Below, in pieces: positions 44,601-56,535 of a DNA stretch of 60,000 nt. The stretch comes from Membranipora membranacea. Taxonomy: Eukaryota; Bryozoa; Gymnolaemata; Cheilostomatida; Membraniporidae. Below the pieces are notes generated by a model, which was given only the letters and a program-made list of their open reading frames with translations, made no database searches and had not been told where the DNA came from. The DNA is taken from NCBI GenBank assembly GCA_914767715.1, contig OU612070.1, positions 10,559,501 to 10,619,500 on the forward strand. The letters are read 5' to 3'. Within the stretch, counting starts at the first letter, position 1. Every line of letters begins with the position of its first letter. A program made the translations under genes and the position numbers.

Positions 44601-45903
44601 TGACACTGTCACAGGCCTTAACTTTGGCAAATTCTAAGTGTGTAAATATACTATATATGATAACGACTTTTTGGATTTTCTGTAGCCTGTATAACTTGGC
44701 AGCGATTTGACGAATTTAATAACCTGCATAGCGGGATATCATCATACATTTTTCTAATAATGCCCTGATGTTAACTCATGATTATCACTGTGACCATATA
44801 GCTCAGATTGTCACAAGTGAAACTACAGCATCATTGTCAAGATTCGATAGCCACGCTATTACTAAGGTAGGAAAAGTTTTTTTTAATAATGCAAAACTAT
44901 ATTGTAGTACATAAGAGCCTCAGGAAAAGCCATTTATATATCCTAATTTAAAGCAAACAAAAGTTCCGAATAAATTTCTAATAGAAGAAGTTTTGACTCT
45001 CATTTCTAGCTCTTGACAGCCGCTCAATCATTCATGGAAGGGGATGATGTTACAGTCAACACTGAGACAAAAGTCATATCTGTGTCGAAGATCTTCTCCT
45101 GGTATAAGGAGGACTTTGGAGGGTCAGATAAAGCTGTAAGATTCTGCATACTATTACCTATTATTTTAATTGCCAGCCCCTCATTATTAGTTTTTGGAGA
45201 CCATTAAGTGAAAATGCATTATTTGCCTTTGTATTTTGCACATTAATAACACTGAAAAATTATGCCCTGTGTTGTTACCGAAGTCGAAAAGACAATATGC
45301 TAAGAGAAATGTTTAATCACTTTTAATTTGAGAAATACATCCACTCCCTGTGACAGCTGACACTATGTATGTTTATATTTAAACCTGTTGACCTAATTAT
45401 ACAGACATCCATCCATCTATCTCATTTAAGTGGTCTTTACTATAATTGCCACAGAGTATAAAATTATTCGACACAGATTATAAAATTATAGTACTCATCT
45501 GAGGTGACATTTGATCAGGGAGGCTGAACATACTTCGAGCCGTTCTCAGATTTTAATTTGAGAGCACAACTCCAGACAACATCAGTTCGGTCTCTTTTTC
45601 GGTCTCTATAAAAAATGTTCATCTATATCAGTTTATCCATCTAAATAATAGTATGCAAAAATTTATAAAGTATCGATTAAAAATTTGTCTGAGCAAATTA
45701 TTGTCGAAGATTCCAAGGTGATTGTAGTCGCAAACATTACATCCAGTCCCAAGTGCTGACTATATTTTTGTTTATTATAGCTGGTCAAGTGGCTCTCAGT
45801 TAAAATGGGCGAATCGCAGAAGAAGACTGATATGAAGAAGTTACACGATGAGGGAAAATTTAAACTTACATTCCAGGATTATGATTGGTCAGTTAATAAA
45901 TAG
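38609..45903 (+). CDS. Glutaredoxin-DEP-DUF547 fusion protein (11 exons, 502 aa)
   Basis: Exons: 38609-38839, 39132-39246, 39581-39748, 40160-40330, 42805-42878, 43375-43572, 43883-43976, 44255-44403, 44807-44866, 45010-45135, 45781-45903; all phases agree and the frame ends TAG. Residues 1-77 are a dithiol glutaredoxin with C16-P-H-C19 in GCPHCKAAKHTL, a TVPQIF cis-proline motif and FIGGNEEL. Residues about 117-205 resemble a DEP domain, which usually tethers proteins to membranes or receptors. From about residue 280 to the end runs DUF547: LAFFINVYNALVVHA, FALVCGAKSCPPIK, a SKIFSWYKEDFG segment, and the typical closing FQDYDW. No signal peptide, so probably cytosolic. The substrate is unknown; the chemistry predicted from family knowledge is glutathione-dependent disulfide or glutathionyl exchange. 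Confidence 0.92.
41446..41991 (+). pseudogene. Non-LTR retrotransposon reverse transcriptase fragment in an intron
   Basis: The 181-codon frame begins inside a reverse transcriptase: MASWCEENSMLLNVTKSQSL (the W-C-x-x-N-x-M-x-L-N-x-x-K-S/T motif), then VKLLGVCFDNHMRFSAHVDS (LLGVxxDxxLxFxxHV) and YRSRVLSVISYAAPSWFPYL. These are the thumb and following region of LINE-type reverse transcriptases. The catalytic YxDD box and the endonuclease are absent, so it is 5'-truncated. It lies in the same orientation as the host gene, in the large intron between exons 4 and 5 of the glutaredoxin fusion. Confidence 0.85.
42299..42313. repeat. Homopolymer C tract (15 bp)
   Basis: Fifteen consecutive C in an intron of the glutaredoxin fusion gene. 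Confidence 0.95.
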
Positions 45904-47646
45904 TGATGTTCTGTCTACCGTCAATATTATTGAAAGGATTAGAAGAACTTTTGTCGAATCTAAAGGCTGTCATTTCTGATAAACCCAGTTTGTCGGCGAC
46001 CTGCACGGGGGGGGGGGGGGATGTATTTTGCTTCCTTATAGTTGACACATAATACTTATCAATCATTTTGGCGCTTCAAATTTGATTATTAAGGATAACT
46101 GGCTGTATATAATCCCGTATGTTCTATTTGATGACAATACTAGTCTCAAGTCCATCTCTTATTTTCTTATTTTATTTACCTATCGCCATAATGAAATGAA
46201 GCTTCAGCTATTCGTTTCTGTGAGTCATTTCTGCCATACATATGAAAGAAGACATGCGACCACATGTTTCAGAACAACTCATTCAGTCCTTGAAAATAAT
46301 AGACATGTTCGCAACGCAACTTAACGTTCATATTTCCTGTTGGATATTTTTTGTTGGTGCAATATTTTTTATGAGATGAAGTAAAAATAAAAATCGGTAA
46401 TGAAAAATTAATATAAATCATTTGTATGATCTTGATAAAGCCCAGGTAGTGTTAGAACAGCAGATACTGTACCTCTCCAACAGGGTTGGATAATATTATT
46501 CTACAGAAATATTTGCCCAAGATTATCTAACTGTCCGGAGAGACACACTGAGACGGTGTAGTATCCGTTTTCCCCATAAATACAAAAAGTCAGGGACAAG
46601 CAAATGATAATGCGTGGCCACTTAAGACTTTGAACTTATCTAAGTGCTCAGATGCTGCAATTCGAGTTGGTGGCCTTACACTATCAACCATTCAAATGAT
46701 TTGCTTATAATGCAATGCAGCTAACCCACATCGCAGCTGTCTGAGCACTTGGACTAGACTTCGATATATTCTAGAGATGCTTTAATGTTCAATTATGTGA
46801 TGGGTATTTGGTTCATAATATCAGACTAGTAGTAATTACCAATCAGTAGTCAGTATTCACTCACTGGTGCCACGACAAATCCACAAAGGGATTATTATGG
46901 TTATAATAATAATTATTCAAATAGTTATGTTCTCAGCATCCAAGTGAAGCCAGAGAGGAGCTAGCTATTAACAAGCCTTGGTAAGGAGTTGTCTCCTAAT
47001 TGATTATTTGCAACATATGTAGCAACCTTATTTGTGGCTTAATAGCCAGGTATTCTCATTGACAATACTGGGAGAGTGACTGAACCCCATCTTTCCTTTA
47101 TAGCTCAGGCTAATTTCTTTTATATCTTTCTGGCGGGAAAACAATCATTGTAAAAAAATTTGGAAAACAGGGTAAGTCATATTGAATTGCCTACATTTTT
47201 CTCAGAAGTAAGCTTTCCTCACGAGACAGCATATTTACATGCACCTGAGAATTCCTTGATGTTTATCTCTCATATCTAAAAAATAACTCAAATTACAAGG
47301 AGAAATATTGCAGATGTGTGATTGTTCATAAATGTTTAAGTGGTAAGATGATTCAAATGAAGTTTTGTTTCAAGCAGTTACAACAATCAAATGGCTCAGT
47401 CTCTTGCTCTGGGAAGATCATATATTTGACACTGCTACTGTGACAGCATATATACATGTGACTACTACGCTACATGTGAATACTACATATATATATATAT
47501 ATACACATACACAGTGACAGTTGAATGTATACATATATATTGTTTCCTTGTAAACATTTACAGAAACTCGAAATCCAGTCAAAGACTACGAAGTCTAATA
47601 GCTTATTCTTCTGACTTTCAGACTGAGAGATTATACCGGAAAGAAA
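45904..47646. other. Intergenic stretch between the glutaredoxin fusion and NSMCE1
   Basis: Holds a G14 tract (46007-46020), one diverged CTAAGTGCTCAGA-family MITE, and a (TA)n run near 47488. No gene recognised. The sequence ending CTTTCAG at about 47622 may be the acceptor of an intron in the NSMCE1 5' leader. Confidence 0.5.
46640..46756. mobile_element. Diverged CTAAGTGCTCAGA-family MITE
   Basis: TCTAAGTGCTCAGA at the left and TCTGAGCACTTGGACTAGA at the right are the terminal repeats of the palindromic family. The body between is not palindromic, unlike the copies at 37540 and 59411. Confidence 0.65.
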
Positions 47647-50447
47647 ATGAGAAACGAGGGTTCATTGTCTGAGTCTCAAAAGATGTTTTTGCAGTCTATA
47701 ATGCATCTTGGGTATATGGATTCTGCTATGGTCAAACAAACCTATCAAAACTGTCGTGAGAGGTTTGAAGGTGAGTAATTCGGTTGAAGAACAAGTCTGT
47801 GACATTCATGCGGAGCTCCGAAAAATAGATGAAGACCGAACTATGCTGTTCCCTATGTTGAGTTCATGTGTATCTGTAACTGTATCTCACTCTTTATTGA
47901 GCTAGGCTTAATGATTTCCATTGTGGTGTCTACCCTGTTCATTATTATCAGTCTTACGGAACAAAATCCCTGAGTTAAGTCTCTTCGGTAAATGAGCCTT
48001 ATCTACTCGAATCTCAACATGCTACTTGACTTAAAACATCATATTTAGTGTGACCTCTTCTGAGCGTTGATTTCAATCAAACTATGGAAATAGTCAGGAT
48101 GTGTATCCCATTTTATCTCTTAATACAGAATCTAGCGCCATGGAGGAATTGAAAGACTTTTTAAAAGAGATCAACGCAAAAATCCGATCTTTAGACATGG
48201 AAGTTAAGAAAGGCTTTGATGAGGATCTAGGTACACCTTGCTACATCTGTGTGAACACAGTGGATAATGAGTTCCTCCTCGGCTCAGGCAAATATACACT
48301 CAGGCAGATGGACTATTTCAAAGTTCTGGTATGATGATGTTACTTGGTGTGATTGACTCACCAAAATAAACTGACCATGTTCTCATTTATTACTAAAAGA
48401 ATCAATGAACTGCGTACCTGAAATAACACCACTGTGTGGTTTGATCTTCCGTTGCCGTGATTGGTATACCTAAATAAGATTTTACAAGTCAGGGTGTAAC
48501 AATCCCACACCAGTCATAAAAACCTGACCCGCCTGGTCAATGGTATGTTGTGATGAATCGCTCTCGTGCTGAATAACATCTGTGGTGTTTCACATGATAA
48601 CCCTGGAAAGGAAAGTGATAAGAGATAGCACTTCAACTGGACAAATGTGATTAGTGCATCAATATTTCTTACATTCTTATATATATATATATATATATTT
48701 ATACATGTATATATATATATATATATATCTAACTCAACTCTATGAGTCTATGACTCAAATCTAGAAAGCCCTGGTCAGATAAACATTAATGATGCCCACA
48801 TATTTCTGTCCCTTCCACCAAGGACTTTTTACTCCTTGCTTCCACTCTCAAGTACTTACTTCTTCTTACTACCAACCAAGTCACTTTATTTGACAGCTTC
48901 GGTTGATTGTTATGTCTGACGATGGATGTGTCTCCACAGTGGACGCCCTGAATGCTGTCGAACAGCTCAAGTTTAAAATGACAATGCAGGATGCTGCTGA
49001 ACTAATAAAAAAACACTGGACGTTCACTGACAAGTGGCTGAAAGGTGTAACGCCCCTCAATACTTCACACGATCAGTCTGTGGAGACTGAGGATGCGGTA
49101 TGGTTATATCTGAGATTGATAATACTAGTGTCATTTCAGTTTAGGTTTTATAGAAAATAAGGGAGAGGCGTATGTGGTCTAAACTTTCAGATTTTATTAG
49201 AGGAATAGATTTGTGTCACTGTAACTCCATGCTCTAATGTAAAATATGGACGAAACTCCTTTTTATAACGATTTGGCTACTCATTGAAATTTGAATTATT
49301 TAAAGCTATAGTTGCGCCTCCCCATATTTGGTATCATATGAAAGGTCTCAGTCTAGTTAAGAGCACTATGATAACCTTTTGAATAGCGTATGGATGGACA
49401 CAGTTGAAACCATTAGCTTTACTAAAATAAAATTTTTTCCAACATTTCTCAACCATTAAGGTTGTCCCCTCTTTATTTTTACACTTTATTGAGCCATTCA
49501 AAATGTTGCCATGGCGCTCTTAATTATGATATGATACCAAATATGGGGAGGCACAACTATAGCTTTAAAATTAAAATTGAATTTCATTGGCCTTGAAATG
49601 AAATGTACTGTTTTTGTGTAGGAGGAGGAGATGGAGAATGAGAATAATATGATAACACTGGGTACGAGAGCTATAGTAGAGTTAGAGAGATATATCAGGG
49701 ATACTTTTACTGACTGTGTTAAAGATTGTAACATCTGTAACAGACTTTGTATAAGGGTAAGCTGCTTATTGTCCGTCACCGAGCGAAGGAATCAGAGAAG
49801 GCAAAGTTTGCCATTTTAGGCTACGAATAGTAAATTTATGGCTAGCTTATATTTACTCACCCGTTTGAATTTGATTAAACTCCAACTTTTTTAAAGACCG
49901 GTGCTAGCTTTAAGCCATCCAAACTAAACTCTTATATTTGCTTCTCTAGAGTATATTTCTCTCATAGCACTCTATTAAAACACCAACCTGTGTTGTTTCT
50001 GGGGAGTTTCAAGTTTTGAATGAATATAACCCTAGCGTATGTTTAGCTTGTATCACTTGAAACTTAAAATGTCAAATAGACCACTAAGACGTGTTGATAT
50101 TTGGCTGATGAAACCAACATTGTGTGCCTGGATCATCAGGAATTCTGGATAATTTAGTCTGAATTAGGAGGAGTTAACTGTAGTACAAAATCAATTAATT
50201 TTGTTGAAATGTTGACTTTTTCATTCAGGGTTTGATCTGCGAGCACTGTGACTGTCATGTACACGCAGGTTGTGTTAAGAGTTATATATCCAAACAGAAG
50301 TCACAAATACCCTCCTGTCCGAACAAAGAATGTGGTAAGAGTCGTCCTGAGCTACTGCAGTACCGTAAATCGAGTAGATCAAGCCAGAGTCAGCCAGGTC
50401 AGAGCCAGGCTAGTCAAAGTCAGCGCTCCACGAGGAAGGTCAGGTGA
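47647..50447 (+). CDS. NSMCE1: NSMCE1, SMC5/6 complex RING-like subunit (5 exons, 292 aa)
   Basis: Exons: 47647-47770, 48129-48328, 48897-49097, 49622-49756, 50229-50447; all phases agree. The winged-helix half (residues 1 to about 200) opens with QKMFLQSIMHLGYMDSAMVK and includes the SLDMEVKKGFDEDLG segment, DAAELIKKHW and a LGTRAIVELERYIRDTF helix. The C-terminal NSE1-type zinc finger reads CNIC, then CEHCDCHVHAGCV and SCPNKEC, the RING-like fold that supports ubiquitin ligase activity together with a MAGE/NSE3 partner. The protein acts in the nucleus in SMC5/6-dependent DNA repair and replication-fork maintenance. It is slightly longer than the human protein (266 aa, from memory) because of a tail rich in Ser and Gln (SQSQPGQSQASQSQ). 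Confidence 0.93.
48680..48730. repeat. (TA)n microsatellite
   Basis: Two TA runs separated by a TTATACATG interruption in an NSMCE1 intron. Similar shorter runs occur near 22290 and 58443. Confidence 0.9.
49302..49566. mobile_element. MITE with 38-bp terminal repeats in an NSMCE1 intron
   Basis: The left end reads AAAGCTATAGTTGCGCCTCC and continues CCATATTTGGTATCATAT; the right end carries the reverse complement with one substitution, ending CTATAGCTTT. The body is 190 bp and non-coding. TTTAAA-like sequence at both junctions may be the target site. Confidence 0.88.
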
Positions 50448-51339
50448 ACTGTGATACTCTCAGTCAGTAGCGATTTGACTTTCGAGATTAGAATAGGATT
50501 TGCGTATTTTTGTTTTATTTTGTATTTTTTAAATATTTCATCTGTACAGCTAAAGCATATAGATAACCAAGCGCACATCTTCCATGCCACAGAAAAACCA
50601 GAAGACGTATATTACTTCTGACATTGTACTCACTGTTTTTTATATGGATATCAAAACGTTTATCTGAAGTTGCTAGGAATGGGCCCATTGATATACTGAG
50701 AATACCCGAAGAGATAGATAATTCATCTAAATTAACAGTTTTCCGTGTCCTAGGTTCTCCCAATCATAAACGGTTTAAGATTATTCCTGGATGAATTAGG
50801 GAATCCGTTAGACTTTAGAGTCAGCCATTGTGTATTTTGTGTATCCAATTTGCTTCTGTAAGAATATGCAAAGAGTCTAAGAATATATCTAAAAATACTA
50901 TTACTTGTGTATCCTCACCACTGGTTTGGATTTCTCAGTTTTACTTGTGTCTATCTTTACATTACAAGATTGAAATGCGATTTAGAACCTTATATGTCCC
51001 ATAATTACTGTCGCTGAAACAGAGCAACCGCAGAAGAGTAATTATTTAAACTTGTTTAAAACCGTTTTGTTTTTGTTGATCTGCGACATGTTTGGTATGG
51101 TAAAGCGTATAGTTCAAATTCTGTGATAAAGTTCACATACTTTTATCAGATAATAGGGTGCTCTGATATGAGCACTAAGAGTGTTAGCAGGTTTTATCAG
51201 CTGTTAAGAAGTCACTGATAAGGCAATACTGCTTTGATTTCACTTAGACAGAACCATAGAGTTATCTCTATGGACTCTATGGACTCTATAGACAGAACCT
51301 GCTTTCTTTATTGGATAATGTGCTGCAGCAGGTAGCAGA
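50448..51339. other. Intergenic stretch, NSMCE1 to NHL gene
   Basis: Contains the likely NSMCE1 3' untranslated region. A short direct repeat (TCTATGGACTCTATGGACTCTATAGA) lies near 51270. No further gene seen. Confidence 0.5.
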
Positions 51340-54300
51340 ATGAAGAATCTACTGTTGGCTCTCCTGGTCAGTATCATATATACAATATTATTAGCATATG
51401 TTGATAGTTATTTGTAGCATAAATCAAGAATAGTTTGCGCATCAATTGACAGTTTTCTGGATTCTCAATTTTTGTTCTGATTACAAATGGAATAGTTTTT
51501 TTTCCTCACCTCAACCGCAGTTCACTCAATTTGCTGACCATCAACTATTTCTTGAAGGTTGCAGTTTGGTGATAGATTCACAGTGTTGCACTATACTGAA
51601 GATGTTATATATCACATGGAAGTGGACAAGAGAATTCCTGGAAACTTGCTATTTTCTGATGGTCACAGTCTCAAAACTGCAAATAGCCAGAGAACAACTC
51701 TCATTGTTGGTAATGCTCTGACCGAGGGGTATCAGGAGGGGTATGGTGCTTCAGCAAGGTTCTCCTATATCCCAAGTTTCTACCAGATGAACACAAGTCA
51801 TGTGCTTGCTGTGGACCACACCAACGACTGTCTGCGGATGATCGACAGAAATAATGGAAAAACTTCTCGATTCCTAGGTGATTGTGTGCACGGGCGGCCA
51901 GATGGAGGGTCATGGGTGGATGGGGCAGACCCTCGCTTTTATCGGCCAGTTTCGTTGCTGAATTACAACAACAATGGAAAGTACCTGTATCTCAGCGAGG
52001 CTGGAAATAAAGCAATCCGACAAATTTACCTGGAAGAGAAATATGTGTACACTCTTGTCCAATCAGAAAGCTATGGGCGTCTTAGATTCCTAGCAGAGGA
52101 TCCTTTTGACCACAGAATGTATCTGAGCTCAGACGATTATGTACTGAAAGTGGTAAGGACATATTCACACACTGAAATAACAAGTCTGGCAGGAATACCC
52201 GCATCCAATGGTCTGCGAGATGGTAGCTTCTCTCTCACTCAGTTTGTCATGCCACGCGGAATTGTTGCCCTAAGAAACAACAAACTTGTAGTGGCTTATA
52301 GTGACAGCAGAGGACGACTGAGATTGCTTGATTTGGTAACACAAACCACATCATCAATATGCTCCCGATATTACTGTGATCTTGACCAGCCGTATTCCCT
52401 GGCGCTGATAGGCGGTTACCTGTATGTTGGAGAGTACAAGAAGATCAGCCGAGTAACTGGTTAGTACTGATTACTTCCTGCCATCGTTGTCTCCCTTTCT
52501 GTTTTCTTGAGAGGATATAGTTGTATGGTTACTATATATCAATCCTCACAGTAATAAAAAATTGCATGTCTTTATATTTTGTTTGATATAAGTTGAAAGA
52601 TTAGCCTCATTGTTATTATGCAGTATCACCTTTTTTTTTAACATCGTTGTATTCCGTTTGTTACTTTGTGTTTTAGTTGCCAACATCTCTACAACCACAC
52701 TGACTACCACAACTCCAACTACAACAACCACGACACCAACAACTACCACTCCAACTACAACAACTACTACAACAACTACCACTCCAACTACAACAACTAC
52801 CACTCCAACCACAACAACTACCACTCCAACCACAACAACTACCACTCCAACCACAACAACTACCATTCCAACTACAACTACCACACCAACAACAACTACC
52901 ACACCAACTACAACAACCACACCAACAACATCTATCACCACACCAACTACAACTCCAACCACACCTGTGACCACAACTGCACCATGTGTATCACAGAACA
53001 TTACCACTAAGCTGTCACCTGGTGAAAGCTTCACTGATGTTCAAATAGGACCTACAAAATATCTGACCCTTCCAGAGGGTAAATTCACATACAGAGATAA
53101 AGGCAACATGATGGATTGCATTGTCAATATCTTTATTTTAAGAGGTGAGTGGGTTTCCTGAACCCTATCTCCTACTTCCAGGTACTTCGCCAACCAAAGA
53201 GTTCATCTTAGCATCTGTGCTCCAAGTTTTGAGCTTATAAACCAGTGCTCTTCAATACACTTGTAATTGCGATGATCGGAATGAAAAGAATTTTTTCATT
53301 GACCCAATTGAATCATTAGCCCTTATGTGTATGCGCTATCCATGTATATAACAATAATTTTATTCACAAATAATTTCTAGAATCCCCGAAAAAGCTTCTG
53401 GCCATCTGTCCAACAAAACCAATACTTATCCAGTCCTCTCTCCAAACTGGACTAGGCGCTCTAAACTTGACCATAGCTGACATCAGTATAAATACTCTGT
53501 TAGCGGTCGGAAATCATAGCTTCAAAGTGTCTGTACAAGGAGCAAAGGTTACCTGTGATGTAGATGTGCAGGTTCTAGGTAAGCTAACATCTTAGATGCT
53601 TCCGTCTTACATTGTCATCATTGCAACTAGGAAACATGCTCACCTAACAGTTGTGAATAGAACTCTTGGTTTTATTAGAAGATTTTGCACCCCAATTGAT
53701 GATGTCAATCAAGCTGGCCTGAGGAGTCATTGATATCAGCAGTAAAATTTCTTTAACAAGTGGATAAAGTCTTTCATCCTCTATCGGGAATACCAACCCA
53801 TAGAAAAGAACTTGAGCACCTTACCTAATTACAAGCAATTTATCTCGTAGGCCTCTATCGTCATATTCTTGTGTAGTGTTTTTATTTGTACGAACGTTTT
53901 TGTGCAATAGTAAACCGGTGTTTGTGGTGAACAATTTAAATGATGGGAGCATGACTCTCAGTTCTGTTGGCTTTATACACAGCCTTAATCTATTTAAAGA
54001 CTACAGGTTGAGAAGGCAGCTGGTTTTCCGAGCTCAGTATAAGCTTAAGTGCTCGTTAGTATCTGGTGACATCGCTAGGGCTACTCTGACCAGTATTATC
54101 ACTCATAACTTCCTGCAGATAGAGGAAATCTGCCAGAAAGGTAAGACTTGTGTTTGAGGGCATCCATCGGCAGTTTGTGAAATGTGGTTCATATGTCCAT
54201 ATGTTCAATGGAAGGTCAAAAAATTCCAATTGGATTTACTTGAACCCACACTAGTTAGTGAAATTTTTTACTTTTGTCATTCTAGAGAGTTAGGGCAATT

Positions 54301-55426
54301 CATGAGTCACAAGTTGACTTATCTTAGTTTGAAATTGCCTTGCTGGGTCATTGTTTCATTCTGATTATCAATTGTTGCCATCCATTGTTCGGGTGGTTGG
54401 TAAAGGAACACAACTTGCTGCCGATGAGAGCTTCGGGCACTAAAATCTTCATGTTTTGTGATTTGTTTTTAGTGATACTGATATGAGTTTTATTGATCGC
54501 AAAAGCCCATAAGAAAATTGATGATACTGTTTCGCTCTCAGGGATTACTCCGGGCCTCTCGCAAATTGAAGTAATAATTTCCCAACCTAGAATCTGTCAA
54601 TAATCTGGCATGAGTAACTGAAAAGACTTTATTTATCATTATAACTGAAATCACAAACCGTCAAATCCATCAATAGATGACAACTGATGATATAAGTATG
54701 TTATTTTTTTTTACAGACTGCAAACGTGACAAGAACATGGAACACACGCAAACATGCAGTAGCAACACCTTGACCGTAACATGGCCAACAAATGTCCATT
54801 TAAGCAGTGATTTTACAACAGCCCCTGCTGATTTGGTTCAGAGACTTACGAATAGGATGGTACAGAAAGGATCAACTTTGTCATTGTTCATCATATCCCA
54901 TGTACCTCCGTGAGTAATAATGTATACTAGTTTTTTTGACAGAAAAAAGTTATCTACTCTTAGAACGGAGCTAGACAACTCCAAATACCTTCTCTTACAT
55001 TTATTTCGCAGTTGGCAATCGATCTTTGTTTATTCATAAAGTAATGCTTAGACTGTTCTGAGTGATGAAATGTAAGAATTACGCATTTGCAAAATAAGCA
55101 ATACAGATTGTCATCCCACTCAGGATATGTGCCAAATTTTTCCCTGCTGTTCTAGTCATCAGCAATTTATTGCTGTGGAGTGCTAATCTACAGTCTCTGA
55201 TCATTTGGCGTTGACTAACATAGCACACTGCGCCACGAAAAGTTACAGGTGCAGAAGATGAAGCAATCCTTGTCACACTGAAGTTAACTCCAACTTGTTT
55301 GTCTCATATTTCAGAGTTGTGTACCCCTTTCCGAGGAAGTCAGGAGCATCCGCCGAGGTCACAGTTAGAAGTTACTGTACTAACGGTCTGCACTATGAGT
55401 CTGCAACTGATTCCTGTGTATCCTAG
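51340..55426 (+). CDS. Secreted NHL-type beta-propeller protein with a Thr/Pro mucin-like stalk (7 exons)
   Basis: Exons: 51340-51366, 51565-52459, 52677-53144, 53381-53578, 53877-54140, 54717-54909, 55315-55426; from exon 2 onward the phases agree. The total is 718 residues. Residues 10-307 hold NHL-like blades: VGNALTEGYQEGYGASARFS, VLAVDHTNDCLRMID, GSWVDGADPRFYRPVSLL, EAGNKAIRQI, AGIPASNGLRDGSF. A Thr/Pro tract (about 312-430), probably O-glycosylated, leads to Cys-containing modules with no clear family, ending in a CTNGLHYESATDSCVS tail. The start is uncertain: MKNLLLALL with donor GTCAGT is a very short signal; reading on to a donor near 51399 would give MKNLLLALLVSIIYTILLAY, a better one. 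No transmembrane anchor was found near the end. AATAAA at 55627 may end the transcript. Function unknown; extracellular recognition is a guess. Confidence 0.8.
52688..52980 (+). repeat. ACAACTACCACTCCAAC minisatellite encoding the Thr/Pro stalk
   Basis: Near-identical units of 24 bp (variants of ACAACAACTACCACTCCAACC) repeat through exon 3 of the NHL gene and are translated as TTTTTTP-like repeats. The opposite strand is open too, giving a Val/Gly-rich frame that is only a shadow of the repeat. Confidence 0.9.
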
Positions 55427-55626
55427 GAGTTTTAATGATCCGTCATGATTTTAATTTAATCATGAGTAACTTTGCTCGATTTTGATCACATTTCAAGGCT
55501 TCTAATTTCGCAATATGTAATTCTGTTATATATGTACTGTTTACATCATCCAAACATGCTACTGTATACACGTGTTGTTAAGTTTTCCACGAATATCCTT
55601 AGCATTGTGTGCAGAAACTATCACCA

Positions 55627-55632
55627 AATAAA
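55627..55632 (+). terminator. Putative polyadenylation signal of the NHL gene
   Basis: AATAAA 200 bases after the stop codon at 55424-55426. Confidence 0.4.
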
Positions 55633-55672
55633 TGATGTTTTTTTCAAATTGAAGATCTTTTTATTTCCCCAG

Positions 55673-55745
55673 AAGACTAACCGTCTGGTACAGATGGATA
55701 ATATGCTGCCTATAGACAAGGGACCGGCATGTGTCATTACATATG
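55673..55745 (+). other. Exon-like open segment, unassigned
   Basis: Bounded by a good acceptor (TTTTATTTCCCCAG) and donor (CATATG|GTGAGT). It reads KTNRLVQMDNMLPIDKGPAC and VITY in phase 0. It lies after the NHL stop codon and its possible poly(A) signal, and no donor in the NHL last exon gives a matching open frame. Could be a decayed or alternative exon. The rest of 55427-56535 shows no gene. Confidence 0.25.
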
Positions 55746-56407
55746 GTGAGTTATTTCTGTTTACATATTATCATCTTCATCTTTTATGGTTTTTTTCTTG
55801 GAATACAAAATTTATTGATGTACTATGCGATAGCCATGCAGCAAAATGAGCTGCGTGTACTAGTATTTTAGCCTTTGTCATTTCAATTTTTTCAATACAT
55901 TTTATTGACTGCCGTGATCATTTTGAAGAATGTTTTCCATTTGATGTAATAAACATAGCGAATAAAAAATTAATAACTCAGCCATATCTATCCTAGCGCT
56001 GCATTTACATTCACGAAAATATGAATAAACATTGTTAATAAGTAATGAATTGTAGAAAGAAATGTAACTGGTGATAAAATGTTAATGCAATATTTATTTC
56101 ATATCTCAATAGAATTGAATGAAAAACATTTTGATATTTACTTTTTATACACATTTTGACTCAAATATTTCTACTTGTCATGCATGCAAATGCAGACACC
56201 GAGTCTTCAACAATTTAAAAATTCAATCGAGTTGGGAGTTTATATAAAAAAATAAGGTTGAGGTAATGAATAAATTTGTGTAAGCAGAAATTTATGAGAC
56301 TAAAAGATACATACGTGAACATGTTGAATATGTTTGGCCTTTTTTAGATTATACATTAATAACAATCACTAGAAAATGACGGCATTGTCAGCAGTAGCTG
56401 CCAAATA

Positions 56408-56413
56408 TTTATT
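56408..56413 (-). terminator. Putative polyadenylation signal of the MFS transporter
   Basis: AATAAA on the minus strand 123 bases after the stop codon that ends at 56536. Confidence 0.4.
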
Positions 56414-56535
56414 CAAACTGTAAACACAATTTGTAATGAGACTGTTTTCTTTGTCAACTGCACAGACTTCACCATAACAGATAGTCTATAAACTTTCTTA
56501 TTTCAACTGGTATCATATGGTTTGATGTGTTTCAC

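Noticed and set aside
52546-53034. Long Val/Gly open frame on the minus strand
   Set aside because: It is the reverse reading of the ACAACTACC minisatellite that codes the Thr/Pro stalk on the plus strand.
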